Below, one piece after another: positions 1 through 7,108 of a stretch of 16,224 nt of DNA. Under the pieces are notes generated by a model, which made no database searches, was not told the DNA's origin, and saw nothing but the letters and a program-made list of their open reading frames with translations. The number at the start of each line of letters is the position of its first letter. Position 1 is the first letter of the stretch. Position numbers and translations under genes: made by a program. The stretch is from positions 479,078 through 495,301 of the forward strand of contig MU646379.1 in assembly GCA_026770585.1 (NCBI GenBank), read 5' to 3'. The stretch is from Baffinella frigidus. Its lineage: Eukaryota; Cryptophyceae; Cryptomonadales; Baffinellaceae.

Positions 1-34
<34 letters not shown>

Positions 35-55
35 CTCTCTCTCGCGCTCTCTCTC

Positions 56-89
<34 letters not shown>

Positions 90-98
90 GCCCTGCCG
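1..98. repeat. (CT)n microsatellite
   Basis: Almost pure CT with interspersed CGCT, starting at the left edge of the window. Confidence 0.95.
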
Positions 99-177
99 CG
101 TGGGTGCGCGTTACTCTCTTCGCTGCCTCCGTTAATCCCAGCTCCTCAATAAAATACATTTAGAGCAGGGCTCCATA

Positions 178-236
178 CAAACGCTCCACTACAAACAGCA
201 TCTATATGTGTTGAATGCAGAGCCCAGATTAACTGA
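178..236. repeat. Diverged repeat shared with 9886-9955
   Basis: ACAAACGCTC, TACAAACA, AGCATC or AACATT, then GAGCCCAG and TAACTGAGG or CAACTGGGG occur in the same order at both places. The function is unknown; it may be the end of another hairpin family. Confidence 0.5.
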
Positions 237-239
237 GGA

Positions 240-388
240 CCACGCAGGGCCCTTCGGGGGGGTATTCCAGGGTCGCCCTTTGAGCCATTGGGTCGCCCTT
301 GGAGTCGTTTTCTTTCCAAAATTGACTTTTGAATACCGTTTCCCTCAAACAATTGACTTGAGAATACCCCCCCCCCAGCCCTGCGTGG
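240..388. mobile_element. Family D hairpin (ends CCACGCAGG...CCTGCGTGG), copy 1
   Basis: The left arm runs CCACGCAGGG to GGGGGTATTC; the right arm runs GAATACCCCC to CCCTGCGTGG. The middle has an internal repeat containing TTTGAGCCATTGG and TTGACTTTTGAATAC. A second copy is at 2838-2987. Confidence 0.75.
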
Positions 389-467
389 AAAAGCGAGACT
401 CTCTCGCTTTCTTGCGCGGGACCACACAGCGGTCTACGAAAGGATTTTCGGCCCATTTCGGGCCGAG

Positions 468-550
468 TTTCCGTTACCTTATCCGTAGGAACCCCCCTAT
501 GCCCCTACGGGTTGCCTACCGTAGGGTCCTAGGTCTTATCGCTTAGGGGT
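468..550. repeat. Family E repeat (ATAAGGTAAC / CCTACGGTAGG), copy 1
   Basis: Contains TTATCCGTAGGAACCCCCCT and GGGTTGCCTACCGTAGGGTC. It is the reverse complement of 3090-3166 almost throughout. A related copy in the same orientation as 3090 is at 1178-1240. Confidence 0.7.
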
Positions 551-752
551 TATTCAAAATCATTTCGAAGTCCGCTGTGTGGGGGCGGACAGCAGGTCCG
601 ATCTAGCCTAGGCGTCCATCTAAAGGATGTCTGGTACACAACCACTTATGTTAAACTCCTACAAGTGAGTCACGCTCGAAATGGCTCCCTGTCCAACGCA
701 GATCTGAAATGGAATGTAGTGAGGGTCGCGAAGAGATCGACAGGAGGCGGAT

Positions 753-787
<35 letters not shown>

Positions 788-860
788 CGTTCTCTCTCTC
801 TCTCTCGCTCTCTCTCTCTCTCTCGTTCGTTCGCTCTCTCTCTCTCTCTCTCGTTCGTTC

Positions 861-896
<36 letters not shown>

Positions 897-1034
897 CCTC
901 TCTTTCCTTCGTTCTCTCTCTCTCTCTCTCTCGTTCGTTCGCTCTCTCTCTCTCTCGTTCGTTCTCTCTCTCTCTCTCCTTCTCTCTCTCTCTCTCTCTC
1001 TCCCCCTCTCGTTCGCTCTCTCTCTCTCTCTCTC
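753..1034. repeat. Long CT-rich microsatellite with CGTT interruptions
   Basis: About 280 bases of CT repeats broken by CGTTCGTT and similar units. It lies just beyond exon 10 in the direction of transcription; on the coding strand it is a GA tract. Open frames through it (Leu-Ser or Arg-Glu repeats) are artefacts. Confidence 0.95.
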
Positions 1035-1088
1035 ACACACACAGGGGTAGAGAGCAGGTGAGAAGTTCAGGAGGCAGAGGGGACGAAC

Positions 1089-1124
1089 CTGAACGCCCAG
1101 CTTCGCAAGCGCCTGCTCCCGCAC
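1089..1124 (-). CDS. Exon 10: helix REQALAKLGVQ of the nucleoredoxin-like domain
   Basis: A 36-base exon, phase 0 at both ends: GCATCAG|GTGCGGGAG and GTTCAG|GTTCGT. It codes for VREQALAKLGVQ. In nucleoredoxins the MPWLALPF segment is followed by a helix of the type R-x-x-L-x-x-x-F/L-x-V-x-G-I-P-T-L, so this fits as the helix before the cis-Pro strand. The exon that should continue with Gly-Ile-Pro was searched for on the minus strand of 1-1088 and not found, so it lies beyond the left edge or in an unrecognised form. Two shortened copies with acceptors lie upstream at 1250-1271 and 1757-1784. Short length makes this less secure than exons 7 to 9. Confidence 0.58.
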
Positions 1125-1177
1125 CTGATGCAACCACAGTAGAAAGTGGCGTCAAACAAGAGGGCCCCGCCAGGGTT

Positions 1178-1240
1178 GACCCTACGGTAGGCAACCCGTA
1201 GGGACATAGGGGGTTTCCTACGGATAAGGTAACGGGATAA
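1178..1240. repeat. Family E repeat, copy 2
   Basis: CCCTACGGTAGGCAACCCGT, AGGGACATAGG, then CCTACGGATAAGGTAAC. It lies between exon 10 and its first decoy. Confidence 0.7.
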
Positions 1241-1249
1241 GGCGCAGCT

Positions 1250-1271
1250 TCGCAAGCGCCTGCTCTCGCAC
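1250..1271 (-). pseudogene. Decoy copy of the exon 10 start
   Basis: GCATCAG|GTGCGAGAGCAGG, coding VREQALAKL, then diverging (CGCCTTATC). The preceding TGGTTGCATCAG is the same as in front of exon 10. Confidence 0.6.
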
Positions 1272-1356
1272 CTGATGCAACCAAAGAAAAAATCAACACC
1301 TCCTTCACTGTGGTTGCATCACATTCAGCTTCAGAGCCACAGTAGGAGGTGGAGTT

Positions 1357-1448
1357 AGAATCCATCCGGAAAATGCTCGTATGAGCGGCCGACACGGGGT
1401 ACAGTAACTGAATCCATCGCTCATACGAGCATTTTCCGGATGGATTCT
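1357..1448. repeat. Perfect 31-base inverted repeat with a 30-base loop
   Basis: The arms are 1357-1387 and 1418-1448 (AGAATCCATCCGGAAAATGC and on to GAGCG). The left arm and loop recur in direct orientation at 1637-1701 without the right arm, so one element is complete and the other is a half copy. Confidence 0.85.
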
Positions 1449-1756
1449 GTGACAGTCACTACCTGTCACTATAGGCCCGAGAGGGGTGGAGAGGGAGGCG
1501 CCCAGGAAGAAAGGGGGCGGGTGATGTGGAGAGAGGGGGTGGGTGTTGTCGAGAGAGGAGGGTGGTGTCTCGAGAGAGGGGAAGGGTGTTGTGGAGGCGC
1601 GGACGCCTGCAGCGATTCAGGTGGCGTGAGCGGTAGGAACTGGAGTTAGAACCCATCCGGAAAATGCCCGTATGAGCGGCCGACACAGGGTACAGTAAGT
1701 GGCACAATGCGTCGAGCATGTGCGGCGCTGTCGCTGCTTGTTTGGCAATGAATTAT

Positions 1757-1784
1757 CAATCTTCGCAAGCGCCTGTTCCCGCAC
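1757..1784 (-). pseudogene. Second decoy copy of the exon 10 start
   Basis: GGCGTGGCAG|GTGCGGGAAC, coding VREQALAK then IDNS. Similarity ends after GCGAAG. The upstream intron (AATCAACACC and CTCCTCC) also resembles that of the other decoy. Confidence 0.58.
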
Positions 1785-1933
1785 CTGCCACGCCAGAGTG
1801 GAGGAGGGTGTTGATTTTTTTTAAACAGTATCAGGATACGGTTGGCAACTTTTGAAAACCACTGCCTTGAGGGGAAATTGACTTTTGGCAACACCTTCCG
1901 TGAATCTGGCGTGCACCGAGACGCCGAGTTACT

Positions 1934-2007
1934 CCCCGGCGGTCAAGGCAGTCTTGAGGAGCCCACCGCAGTTGATCAAATCGAGGATGGAGCTTGAGAC
2001 ATTTCCT
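1934..2007 (-). CDS. Weak candidate exon with a stop codon
   Basis: Minus strand: CCGAAG|GAAATGTC, then NVSSSILDLINCGGLLKTAL, TAGE and a TAA stop. It looks more protein-like than its surroundings but belongs to no family I recognise, and it lies between exons 9 and 10 where an exon with a stop would contradict the main gene model. It may be chance or a different exon relic. Confidence 0.15.
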
Positions 2008-2110
2008 TCGGTAGCACGTGACAGTGACAGGGAGACAGAAGGGGGAGTTCCCCCCCGCGGGGAACACCCCCGCGGCCACAGTCGTGGGAGGCTCTCTATT
2101 CTGTAGAGAG

Positions 2111-2141
2111 TCTCTCACTCTAGATTCTCTAGAGTGAGAGA
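2111..2141. repeat. Small perfect hairpin, 14-base arms
   Basis: TCTCTCACTCTAGA, loop TTC, TCTAGAGTGAGAGA. No T-run follows, and it is a eukaryotic intron, so it is not called a terminator. Confidence 0.7.
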
Positions 2142-2176
2142 GGTCTGATGCGAAAAAATATTCAATGGAAACAACC

Positions 2177-2607
2177 GTTCTCAAGTTGACATGCTGGGTG
2201 TGCGGTACGAATCCGTCAACGCTCGAGCGGGAAAGAGCCCGGGCTCACCAAATCGGTGAGCCCAAATAGACTGAAACAGCGCTATAAGGGGCGGACCTAC
2301 GACACGGTGTGCCCCACCATTGCTTGGCTCCGTCGCAGTCTATTTGGGCCCACCAATCTGGTAGAGCGTTTGCGGTAATTGTTGTCCGTTTTGGACGTGC
2401 GGTTTTCCGGTTTCCCGGTTGTCATTTGTACCAGACGTGCCCACTTGAAATGTTTTAAGGCCTTGACAACACTTTACAAAACCAGAAAACCGGAAACCCG
2501 CACGTCCAAAATGGACAACAATTACCGCAAACGCTCTAAGCCCGGGCTCTCTTCCGCGCTAAAATCGACGGATTTGTACCGCACACCCAGAATTTCAACT
2601 GGAGAAT
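2177..2607. mobile_element. Nested hairpin elements: outer arms 2177-2248 and 2537-2607, inner hairpin 2362-2538
   Basis: The outer arms share TGGGTGTGCGGTACGAATCC against ACGGATTTGTACCGCACACC, and GCGGGAAAGAGCCCGGGCT against its complement. Inside is a second hairpin with arms from TAGAGCGTTTGCGGTAATTG to its complement at 2519-2538, and a third pairing of CCCAAATAGACTG with CAGTCTATTTGGG. It looks like one element inserted into another. Confidence 0.72.
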
Positions 2608-2689
2608 AGTCGGTCAATCCGTGTTAGGCAGAACTAGAAGGAGAGGACCTGGGACACCGTGTGCCCCAACCCTGATCTCACATAGGAAA

Positions 2690-2790
2690 ACGTTTTTTTT
2701 TTAAATTGACAATGAAATTTACTACACACGATGAGAAGCATTAGTGTAGTAATTTTCATTGAATCCAATGGTTTTAAATTGAAACTGTTT
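2690..2790. repeat. Hairpin with the TTACTACAC core, related to family C
   Basis: TTTAAATTGACAATGAAATT, ACTACACACG, then GTGTAGTAATTTTCATTGA. It shares the TACTACAC...GTGTAGTA core with family C but has different outer arms. Confidence 0.55.
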
Positions 2791-2837
2791 CCCCATGAGA
2801 TCGGACTCAAGGTCCTGCTCGGACAGAGCCTCGGTGG

Positions 2838-2987
2838 CCACGCAGGATCCTTCGTGGGGGTATTTCGTGGCTGGCATTTGAGCCATTGGCTGGCATTTGA
2901 GCCATTTTCAGCTCAAAAAAATGACTTTTGAAATATTTTCCTCAAAAAAATAACTTTTGAAATACCTCCCCCAACAATCCTGCGTGG
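2838..2987. mobile_element. Family D hairpin, copy 2, with a resident empty-site homologue
   Basis: Same ends and same inner TTTGAGCCATTGG duplication as copy 1. The flanks (CCTCGGTGG on the left, GGGGTGCATACATGG on the right) are contiguous at 3309-3328, so that locus shows the target without the insertion. Confidence 0.8.
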
Positions 2988-3089
2988 GGGGTGCATACAT
3001 GGCGGCCATGTTGGTGCTAATAAACGTGTGTCTCGATGGGAGAAAGAGCGGACCTGCGATGCCGCGTGCCTCACGCCGGCGTGAGCTGG

Positions 3090-3166
3090 CGCCTAAGCGA
3101 TAAGACCTAGGACCCTACGGTAGGCAACCCGTAGGGGCATAGGGGAGTTCCTACGGATAAGGTTAC
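3090..3166. repeat. Family E repeat, copy 3
   Basis: GCGATAAGACCTAGGACCCT, ACGGTAGGCAACCCGTAGGG, then CCTACGGATAAGGTTAC. Reverse complement of copy 1. Confidence 0.7.
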
Positions 3167-3420
3167 AGGGGGAATTCCTGACCAAACAAGCAGGGGTGGG
3201 GCCCTTCGGAGCCCGGGCTCACTAAGTTGCTTCGTCCGAAACGACTGAGACAGAGCAAGACGGAGCGGACCTGGGACGCGGTGTGCCCCACCCCTGCTCA
3301 GACGCAGCCTCGGTGGGGGTGCATACATGGCGGCCGTGTTGGTAGCAAGAAATGTCTCTATCTCGAGGATCTCGAGGATGGGAGAAGGGGCGGACCTGCG
3401 AGGTGGTGTGGCCGACGCCA

Positions 3421-3465
3421 GCTTGTCCCAAGGGCAGCGCGAGCCACGACATCGTCCCGTGGTAC
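3421..3465 (-). pseudogene. Second copy of exon 9 (YHGTMSWLALPLGQ)
   Basis: Acceptor AAAGAG|GTACCACGGG, then YHGTMSWLALPLGQA. It is part of a direct repeat of about 150 bases (3319-3466 against 3632-3802) that also includes downstream intron. Ser replaces the Pro and Leu the Phe of the hallmark. It could be used as an alternative exon, since frame and acceptor are intact. Confidence 0.6.
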
Positions 3466-3756
3466 CTCTCTTTCTTAGTCGCAATGGTGGACTGGTGGGG
3501 GTGGGCAGACAGCAACGTCGACATGCAGATCCTTCAGAGAAGGAGGCCCCGAGAATCGCCCGCCAACCGGACTGAGACAGCGCAACAAGGCGCGGATCTG
3601 CAATGCGGTGTGGCCAACGGTGGGGGTGCATACATGGCGGCCGTGTTGGTAGCAAGAAACGTCTCTATCTCGAGGATCTCGAGGATCTCGAGGATCTCGA
3701 GGATCTCGAGGATGGTAGAAGGGGCGGACCTGGGAGGCGGTGTGGCCGACACCAGC

Positions 3757-3799
3757 TTGTCCGAAGGGGAGTGCGAGCCATGGCATCGACCCGTGGTAC
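3757..3799 (-). CDS. Exon 9: MPWLALPF segment of the nucleoredoxin-like domain
   Basis: Acceptor ATCGCAG|G, whose first base completes the codon from exon 8; then YHGSMPWLALPFGQ. M-P-W-L-A-L-P-F is a hallmark of nucleoredoxins, just after the SADRD strand. The 3' end is uncertain. Ending at CAA|GCTGGT (a GC donor) joins in phase to exon 10 and gives LPFGQ-VREQALAKLGVQ, which matches the family spacing. The more ordinary looking GCTG|GTGTCG would shift the frame unless an unseen exon intervenes. Further copies lie downstream (3421-3465, MSWLALPLG) and upstream (4028-4064, strongly decayed). This one is chosen because it keeps MPWLALPF. Confidence 0.7.
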
Positions 3800-3830
3800 C
3801 TGCGATAGAGCGGTTCTCACATCTCCACTC

Positions 3831-3980
3831 TTATCTCAGAAAATGGATTTTTAAATTCGTTTTCTTAAGTCAATTCCTGTACAAATTCGTCAACTTATTC
3901 TTTTCTCTGCGCATAAGTTGACAAACTTGAAGGGGGGTTGACTTAAGAAAACGAATCTAAAAATCTTTTTTCTGAGATAA
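3831..3980. mobile_element. Family B hairpin (TTATCTCAGAAAA...TTCTGAGATAA), copy 1
   Basis: Long arms with TTCTTAAGTCAATTCC, GTACAAATTCGTCAACTTA and their complements. Copy 2 at 8558-8707 matches along the arms, but its central loop is in the opposite orientation. Confidence 0.82.
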
Positions 3981-4027
3981 ACTCGGTGCACTACGGGTGT
4001 TTCACGATTCACAATTTGACGAGAGTA

Positions 4028-4064
4028 CGGGCAGACAGGGAGCCACGGCGTCGTCCTGTGGTAC
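4028..4064 (-). pseudogene. Decayed copy of exon 9
   Basis: Acceptor GCGCAG|GTACCACAGG then YHRTTPWLPVCP. The HG and MPWLAL motifs are damaged. A GA microsatellite lies just upstream of the acceptor on this strand's 5' side (4090-4125). Confidence 0.5.
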
Positions 4065-4089
4065 CTGCGCGTGATAGCGCAGTGTGTTA

Positions 4090-4093
4090 GCGA

Positions 4094-4125
<32 letters not shown>

Positions 4126-4175
4126 CTTTGACTACTTCCAACACAGGCATCGCGTGTCAGAGAGAGAGAGAGCTC
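4090..4175. repeat. GA microsatellites
   Basis: GAGAGAGAGACAGAGAGAG at about 4091-4123 and a shorter GAGAGAGAGAG block near 4159-4171. Confidence 0.85.
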
Positions 4176-4463
4176 TGCGCTACTACCAACACGGCCGCCA
4201 TGGGCCGACGCGCAGCAGACTTCCAGAGATATCCCATCTTCTCCTATTTAAGGGGTGGTTTAGGGTGAGGCAGAGCTAGTCTCTGAGCCTTACGCAGACA
4301 CACGCGGACAACGCTCTGTGCTTGGCCCATAACCCACCGGTGCGTGAACAAAGAAATCGGTTTCAGCAACCACGCAGGCCACGCGGTTCCACACGAAGCT
4401 ATCTATGCGAACAGAATAAATGTCGAGTGTAAGCATTCGTGTAGTAATTTTGGGAGAGGCGCG

Positions 4464-4534
4464 CTCACTCCTCAAACGAGGCATCGTCGCGGTCGGCAGA
4501 GACGAAGAAGATTCCGAAGGGCCGCCCCGCCTCC
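4464..4534 (-). pseudogene. Copy of the exon 8 3' half (GIFFVSADRDDASFEE)
   Basis: Codes for EAGRPFGIFFVSADRDDASF then EE, followed by GTGAGCG. It sits on the far side of the second copy of the 93-base hairpin, which repeats the order exon-8 tail, hairpin, exon-8 tail. Confidence 0.65.
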
Positions 4535-4627
4535 AGTCTTTCTATCATCTGTACCACGATTTGTACCACGAATAATAGAAAGACTCAAAAGGGCACACCA
4601 AAGTGTACCACGAATAATAGAAAGACT
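4535..4627. mobile_element. 93-base hairpin beginning at an exon 8 donor, copy 1
   Basis: Ends AGTCTTTCTAT and ATAGAAAGACT, with two more internal ATAATAGAAAGACT and GTACCACG repeats. It lies between two copies of the exon 8 tail. Confidence 0.75.
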
Positions 4628-4692
4628 CACTCCTCAAAGGAGGCAACGTCGCGGTCGGCAGAGACGAAGACGATTCCCAAGGGCCGGCCCTA
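4628..4692 (-). pseudogene. Copy of the exon 8 3' half (GIVFVSADRDVASFEE)
   Basis: Well preserved: GIVFVSADRDVASFE followed by GA|GTGAGTC, with the same donor as exon 8. Joined to exon 9 the end would read FEEYHG, slightly nearer the family than FEKYHG. It lacks the YTPRLAHYYK part, having GGGCCGGCCCTTGG at its start, so it could not replace exon 8 alone. Confidence 0.65.
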
Positions 4693-4737
4693 ACCACTAT
4701 AGTCCTTGCGCCCCGCCAGCTTGAAAACCGAACGCCC

Positions 4738-4837
4738 CCTGCCCTGCCCCACCCTACCCTACCTGCCCCACCCTACCCTACCTGCCCCACCCTGCGCTAC
4801 CCTGCTCTACCCTGCCCAGCCCTACCCTACCCTACAC
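4738..4837. repeat. Degenerate CCCTA/CCTGCCC tandem repeat
   Basis: Repeats of CCCTACCCTACCTGCCCCAC with variants. It resembles telomere-like DNA only superficially, since the unit is not constant. Confidence 0.75.
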
Positions 4838-4853
4838 TCATATTGGGCGGCCC

Positions 4854-4898
4854 GGAAAATAGATAGCGCACATCACGTCTGTGAGCTATCTATTTTCC
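4854..4898. repeat. Hairpin with 14-base perfect arms
   Basis: GGAAAATAGATAGC and its complement around a 17-base loop. Confidence 0.7.
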
Positions 4899-4964
4899 TA
4901 GTACACATCCTTACAATCCCACATGTAAATAGGGTGCTCCAGCATTCTTGAGTGGGGGGCCTCA

Positions 4965-5021
4965 CTTTTCGAAGGAGGATCCGCGGAGACCAAGACGGTT
5001 TCGAAGGGCCGGCCCGCCTCC
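4965..5021 (-). pseudogene. Degenerate copy of the exon 8 3' half (EAGRPF...SAD), nearest copy
   Basis: Codes for EAGRPFETVLVSADPPSK. It directly follows the 93-base hairpin element that begins at the exon 8 donor, so that element is bracketed by two copies of the same exon segment of about 60 bases. Confidence 0.65.
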
Positions 5022-5114
5022 AGTCTTTCTATCATCTGTACCACGATTTGTACCACGGACAATAGAAAGACTCAAAAGGGCACACCAAAGTGTACCACGA
5101 ATAATAGAAAGACT
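5022..5114. mobile_element. 93-base hairpin beginning at the exon 8 donor, copy 2
   Basis: Nearly identical to 4535-4627. On the minus strand the exon 8 donor GTGAGTC runs straight into the element end GAGTCTTTCTATT, and the other end abuts GGAGGCGGG, a copy of exon 8 sequence. Confidence 0.78.
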
Positions 5115-5117
5115 CAC

Positions 5118-5221
5118 TTCTCAAAGGAGGCAACGTCGCGGTCGGCAGAGACGAAGACGATCTCGAAGGGGCGCCCCGCCTCCTTCATCTGCTTGTAGTA
5201 GTGCGCCAAGCGCGGCGTGTA
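5118..5221 (-). CDS. Exon 8: helix and SADRD strand of the nucleoredoxin-like domain
   Basis: Codes for YTPRLAHYYKQMKEAG, then RPFEIVFVSADRDVASFE plus two bases. The family counterpart is F-T-P-x-L-x-x-x-Y-x-x-x-K-x-x-x-K-x-F-E-I-V-F-V-S-x-D-R-D, so this is among the clearest family matches in the window. The acceptor is GTACAG|TAC, the one clear exception to AG|G. The donor is GAGAA|GTGAGTC, the only canonical-looking GT donor of the gene. The G of exon 9 completes a Lys codon, giving FEKYHG. Upstream are partial copies of its 5' end (5370-5442 and shorter ones near 5570 and 5850); downstream are three copies of its 3' half. A 93-base hairpin element starts immediately at the donor. Confidence 0.82.
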
Positions 5222-5339
5222 CTGTACCCCACACGTTTTCGAGGATTACGACCAAAACAGAGGATACTTACGAGAAAAAAAAGGGCAACCGAGGGAATTA
5301 CGAGAACAAAAGGGGGGATTGTGTAGTGATTTCCGTTGC

Positions 5340-5487
5340 GCCCGAGAGCAGTTGATGAATGAAGACGATTTCGAAAGGCCGGCCCACCTCCTTCATCGGC
5401 TTGTAGTAGTGCGCAAGGCGCAGCGTGTACCGTACCCCACACGTTCTCGAGGATCACGACAAAAACAGAGGATACTTACGGAAAAAC
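5340..5487 (-). pseudogene. Degenerate upstream copy of exon 8 (5' two thirds) with its intron flank
   Basis: Codes for YTLRLAHYYKPMKEVGRPFE then IVFI, diverging before SADRD. Similarity to 5148-5280 covers the exon and about 60 bases of upstream intron (CACACGTT, TCGAGGAT, ACGAC, GATACTTACG), so one unit of about 130 bases was duplicated with a spacing of about 210 bases. The acceptor has become GTACGG, losing AG. Confidence 0.7.
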
Positions 5488-5543
5488 AGTTAGATGAGGT
5501 AGTGTGCGGTAGTGTGCTCATCTAACAGTTTTTTCGTAAGTAT
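5472..5543. repeat. Hairpin ATACTTACG...CGTAAGTAT
   Basis: The arms pair over GTTAGATGAG/CTCATCTAAC and the AAAAAC run with small bulges. A half copy of the left arm start (GGATACTTACGAGAAAAA) is at 5261-5278. Confidence 0.7.
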
Positions 5544-5628
5544 GGCACACGCGCGGCGTGGCGTGTACTGCTCCACACCGCACAGCGGAGTAAGAAGCGG
5601 TTTCGTGAAGACCCCACATGTTCATAAG

Positions 5629-5793
5629 GACGCAACCTATAATTAGTTTTGTAAAGTAACTCGTTCCTGGTACAAATTATACAACAAGACCTCGTTTAAA
5701 AAGGAATTGGAGCCCTTTTTAGTTTTAAATGGACCTTGTTTTATTATTCGTACCAGAACGAGTTACTTCACAAAATGATTTATAGGTTGCGTC
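5629..5793. mobile_element. MITE-like hairpin, arms GACGCAACCTATA...TATAGGTTGCGTC
   Basis: Arms of about 40 bases include AGTAACTCGTTC and TGGTAC and their complements, with few mismatches. The loop is about 70 bases. Only one copy is present in the window. Confidence 0.72.
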
Positions 5794-5970
5794 ACTATTA
5801 ATATGGATCATCCGTAGGACCCTACGGTAGGCAATACGCGACGCGGCGTATACTGTATCCCACAGATTTTGAGGTTGCACGAGAATTGCACAATTTCCCC
5901 CCCTCAAAAGGTCGTTGAGAACCAAGGGAGAAAGAGGCGCGAACGCGAACGCCCCTCCCGTTATGAGTGT

Positions 5971-6131
5971 TAATAGGGTAACGGCCTGAAAATGGAGTAG
6001 TTAGGCCTACGGCATTGCCTAGGACCTCCTACCGTAGGCCGAGACTTTTTGGTCCTAGGATCCCTCGGCCTACGGTAGGAGGTCCTAGGCAATGCCGTAT
6101 GCCTAACTACCCCATTTTCAGGCCGTTAGCC
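5971..6131. mobile_element. Family A hairpin (CCTACGGTAGG type), copy 1
   Basis: Ends TAATAGGGTAACGGCCTGAA and TTCAGGCCGTTAGCC. Arms carry GTAGTTAGGCCTACGGCATT, GCCTAGGACCTCCTACCGTA and complements. A possible 9-base target duplication TATGAGTGT flanks it (5962-5970, 6132-6140). Confidence 0.85.
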
Positions 6132-6368
6132 TATGAGTGTGAAGCCATGGCCGAGGTTCCAATCTGTGATGCCTCTAATCCCGAGCGAGGATCACAATAC
6201 TTGAACGGATTTCCCCCGATATAGGACTCACCCTTGGAGCCCTTTTCCCCTCAGGCGGGCCCATCCCGGACCCGGTCCTCACAATGAGGGGTGGGCGGCG
6301 CGAGAGAGTTTCCCTCAGTAGAAGCCTGCTTGGAAAGACCCTGGGTGCAAACGAAGATCGAGTATCTC

Positions 6369-6534
6369 ATCCGGTCAGGTATTTGATATAAATGGTTCGG
6401 AGTCCCCCGAAAGCACGAAAATTACCACACGTTTGATCATACTAGTAATAACAAGGGCTGGACATGACAAACGCGTAGTAAATTTCGTGCATTCGGGGGA
6501 CTCCGAACCATTGAAATCAAATACCTGACCGGAT
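6369..6534. mobile_element. MITE-like hairpin ATCCGGTCAGGTATTTGAT
   Basis: Arms of about 60 bases: ATCCGGTCAGGTATTTGAT, GGTTCGGAGTCCCCCGAA, GCACGAAA and complements. The core TTACCACAC...TAGTAAT...GCGTAGTAA resembles the family C core. Confidence 0.78.
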
Positions 6535-6627
6535 TATATCGCTCGCGGCACGTACAGCTTGCCGGCTGGAAGAGGGAGTATTTTAAATGCGGGGTTGTTA
6601 AATTTAGTACCAGTCACGGGCAGGCTT

Positions 6628-6665
6628 GGTCACGTTCCTGGTGGAATTCCCCCAGGAACGTGACC
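6628..6665. repeat. Small hairpin GGTCACGTTCCTGG
   Basis: Perfect 14-base arms around GTGGAATTCC. Confidence 0.7.
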
Positions 6666-6935
6666 GAACGCGATATTTGTGTGAAAATTAGTACACAGCG
6701 GTCCACTTGTAAAGGACTTGTAAAGTTAAAACTTTTAAAATAGTCACATTGCTAGCCTCGAGTGGTACAGCTTGCCGTCAAGCGATGCAACGTGCAATCT
6801 ATCAAAGAAACAAAGCCCGCTTCATGTGGTGAGGTGCGTACTGCGGGCAGGCGATGGGAATTTATTTGGAGAGAGACCTGGGGTGTCATTTGGGGAAAGA
6901 CCGATGGGGCGTTATTCGGGGAGAGATCGGGGGTA

Positions 6936-7101
6936 ATTTCATCCGGACGAGTATTTCTGAGAAATACGATTTCGGGGATCTCCGATCCCATTTTGGTGTA
7001 TATTAAGGCTATAGATGAAGGCTAGATAGGCGACTTTCTAAATTTTACCCTTTAAGATACACCAAAATCGTATGCCTGAGAAATACTCGCCGGGATGAAA
7101 T
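6936..7101. mobile_element. MITE-like hairpin ATTTCATCC...GGATGAAAT
   Basis: Arms pair through CGAGTATTTCT and ATACGATTT to TTTGGTGTAT. The left arm has about 20 extra bases (CGGGGATCTCCGATCCCAT) that are absent from the right arm. Confidence 0.7.
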
Positions 7102-7108
7102 TTGAGGA

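Larger units (their letters stand above)
2286..3752 (-). repeat. Seven dispersed copies of an acceptor-like unit (CC[CA]G|GTCCGC)
   Basis: On the minus strand, GGCACACCG-GT-CC(C)AG|GTCCGC-CCTT recurs near 2291, 2643, 3049, 3264, 3389, 3591 and 3724 (plus-strand GCGGACCTGGGA-CGGTGTG). Downstream the copies differ. It behaves like the other duplicated acceptors of this gene, but no matching exon was recognised. Confidence 0.6.
3319..3802. repeat. Direct repeat of about 150 bases (3319-3466 and 3632-3802) holding exon 9 and intron sequence
   Basis: Both copies run from GGGGGTGCATACATGGCGGC through GTTGGTAGCAAGAAA, a CTCGAGGAT repeat, and the GCGGACCTG unit to the exon 9 acceptor. The CTCGAGGAT unit (9 bases) is present about twice in the left copy and about five times in the right (about 3669-3713). 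Confidence 0.8.

Noticed and set aside
13-640. The missing next exon (Gly-Ile-Pro strand) of the nucleoredoxin domain in the left end
   Set aside because: No minus-strand segment with G-I-P or a similar cis-Pro motif behind an acceptor was found, so none is annotated.
651-1201. Open reading frames of 113 to 178 codons on both strands through the CT repeat
   Set aside because: They consist of Leu-Ser or Arg-Glu dipeptides produced by the microsatellite, occur in several frames on both strands, and have no flanking protein-like sequence.
2870-2930. Dinoflagellate spliced-leader-like relic (GAGCCATTTT near AGCTCAA)
   Set aside because: Only scattered words resemble the leader, they are repeated within the family D element, and the order does not fit.
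3107-3921. Overlapping frames of 70 to 189 codons on both strands
   Set aside because: They arise from the GC-rich direct repeats and the CTCGAGGAT run. Only the YHG-MPWLALPF segments in them have family character.
4738-4837. Interstitial telomere repeat
   Set aside because: The unit varies (CCCTA, CCTGCCC, CCCTGC) and is not a steady CCCTAAA or CCCTAA series.
4344-5355. Plus-strand frames with Arg-rich repeats (RRGRQRRRR)
   Set aside because: They are the antisense of the exon 8 copies; the minus strand gives the recognisable SADRD motif.
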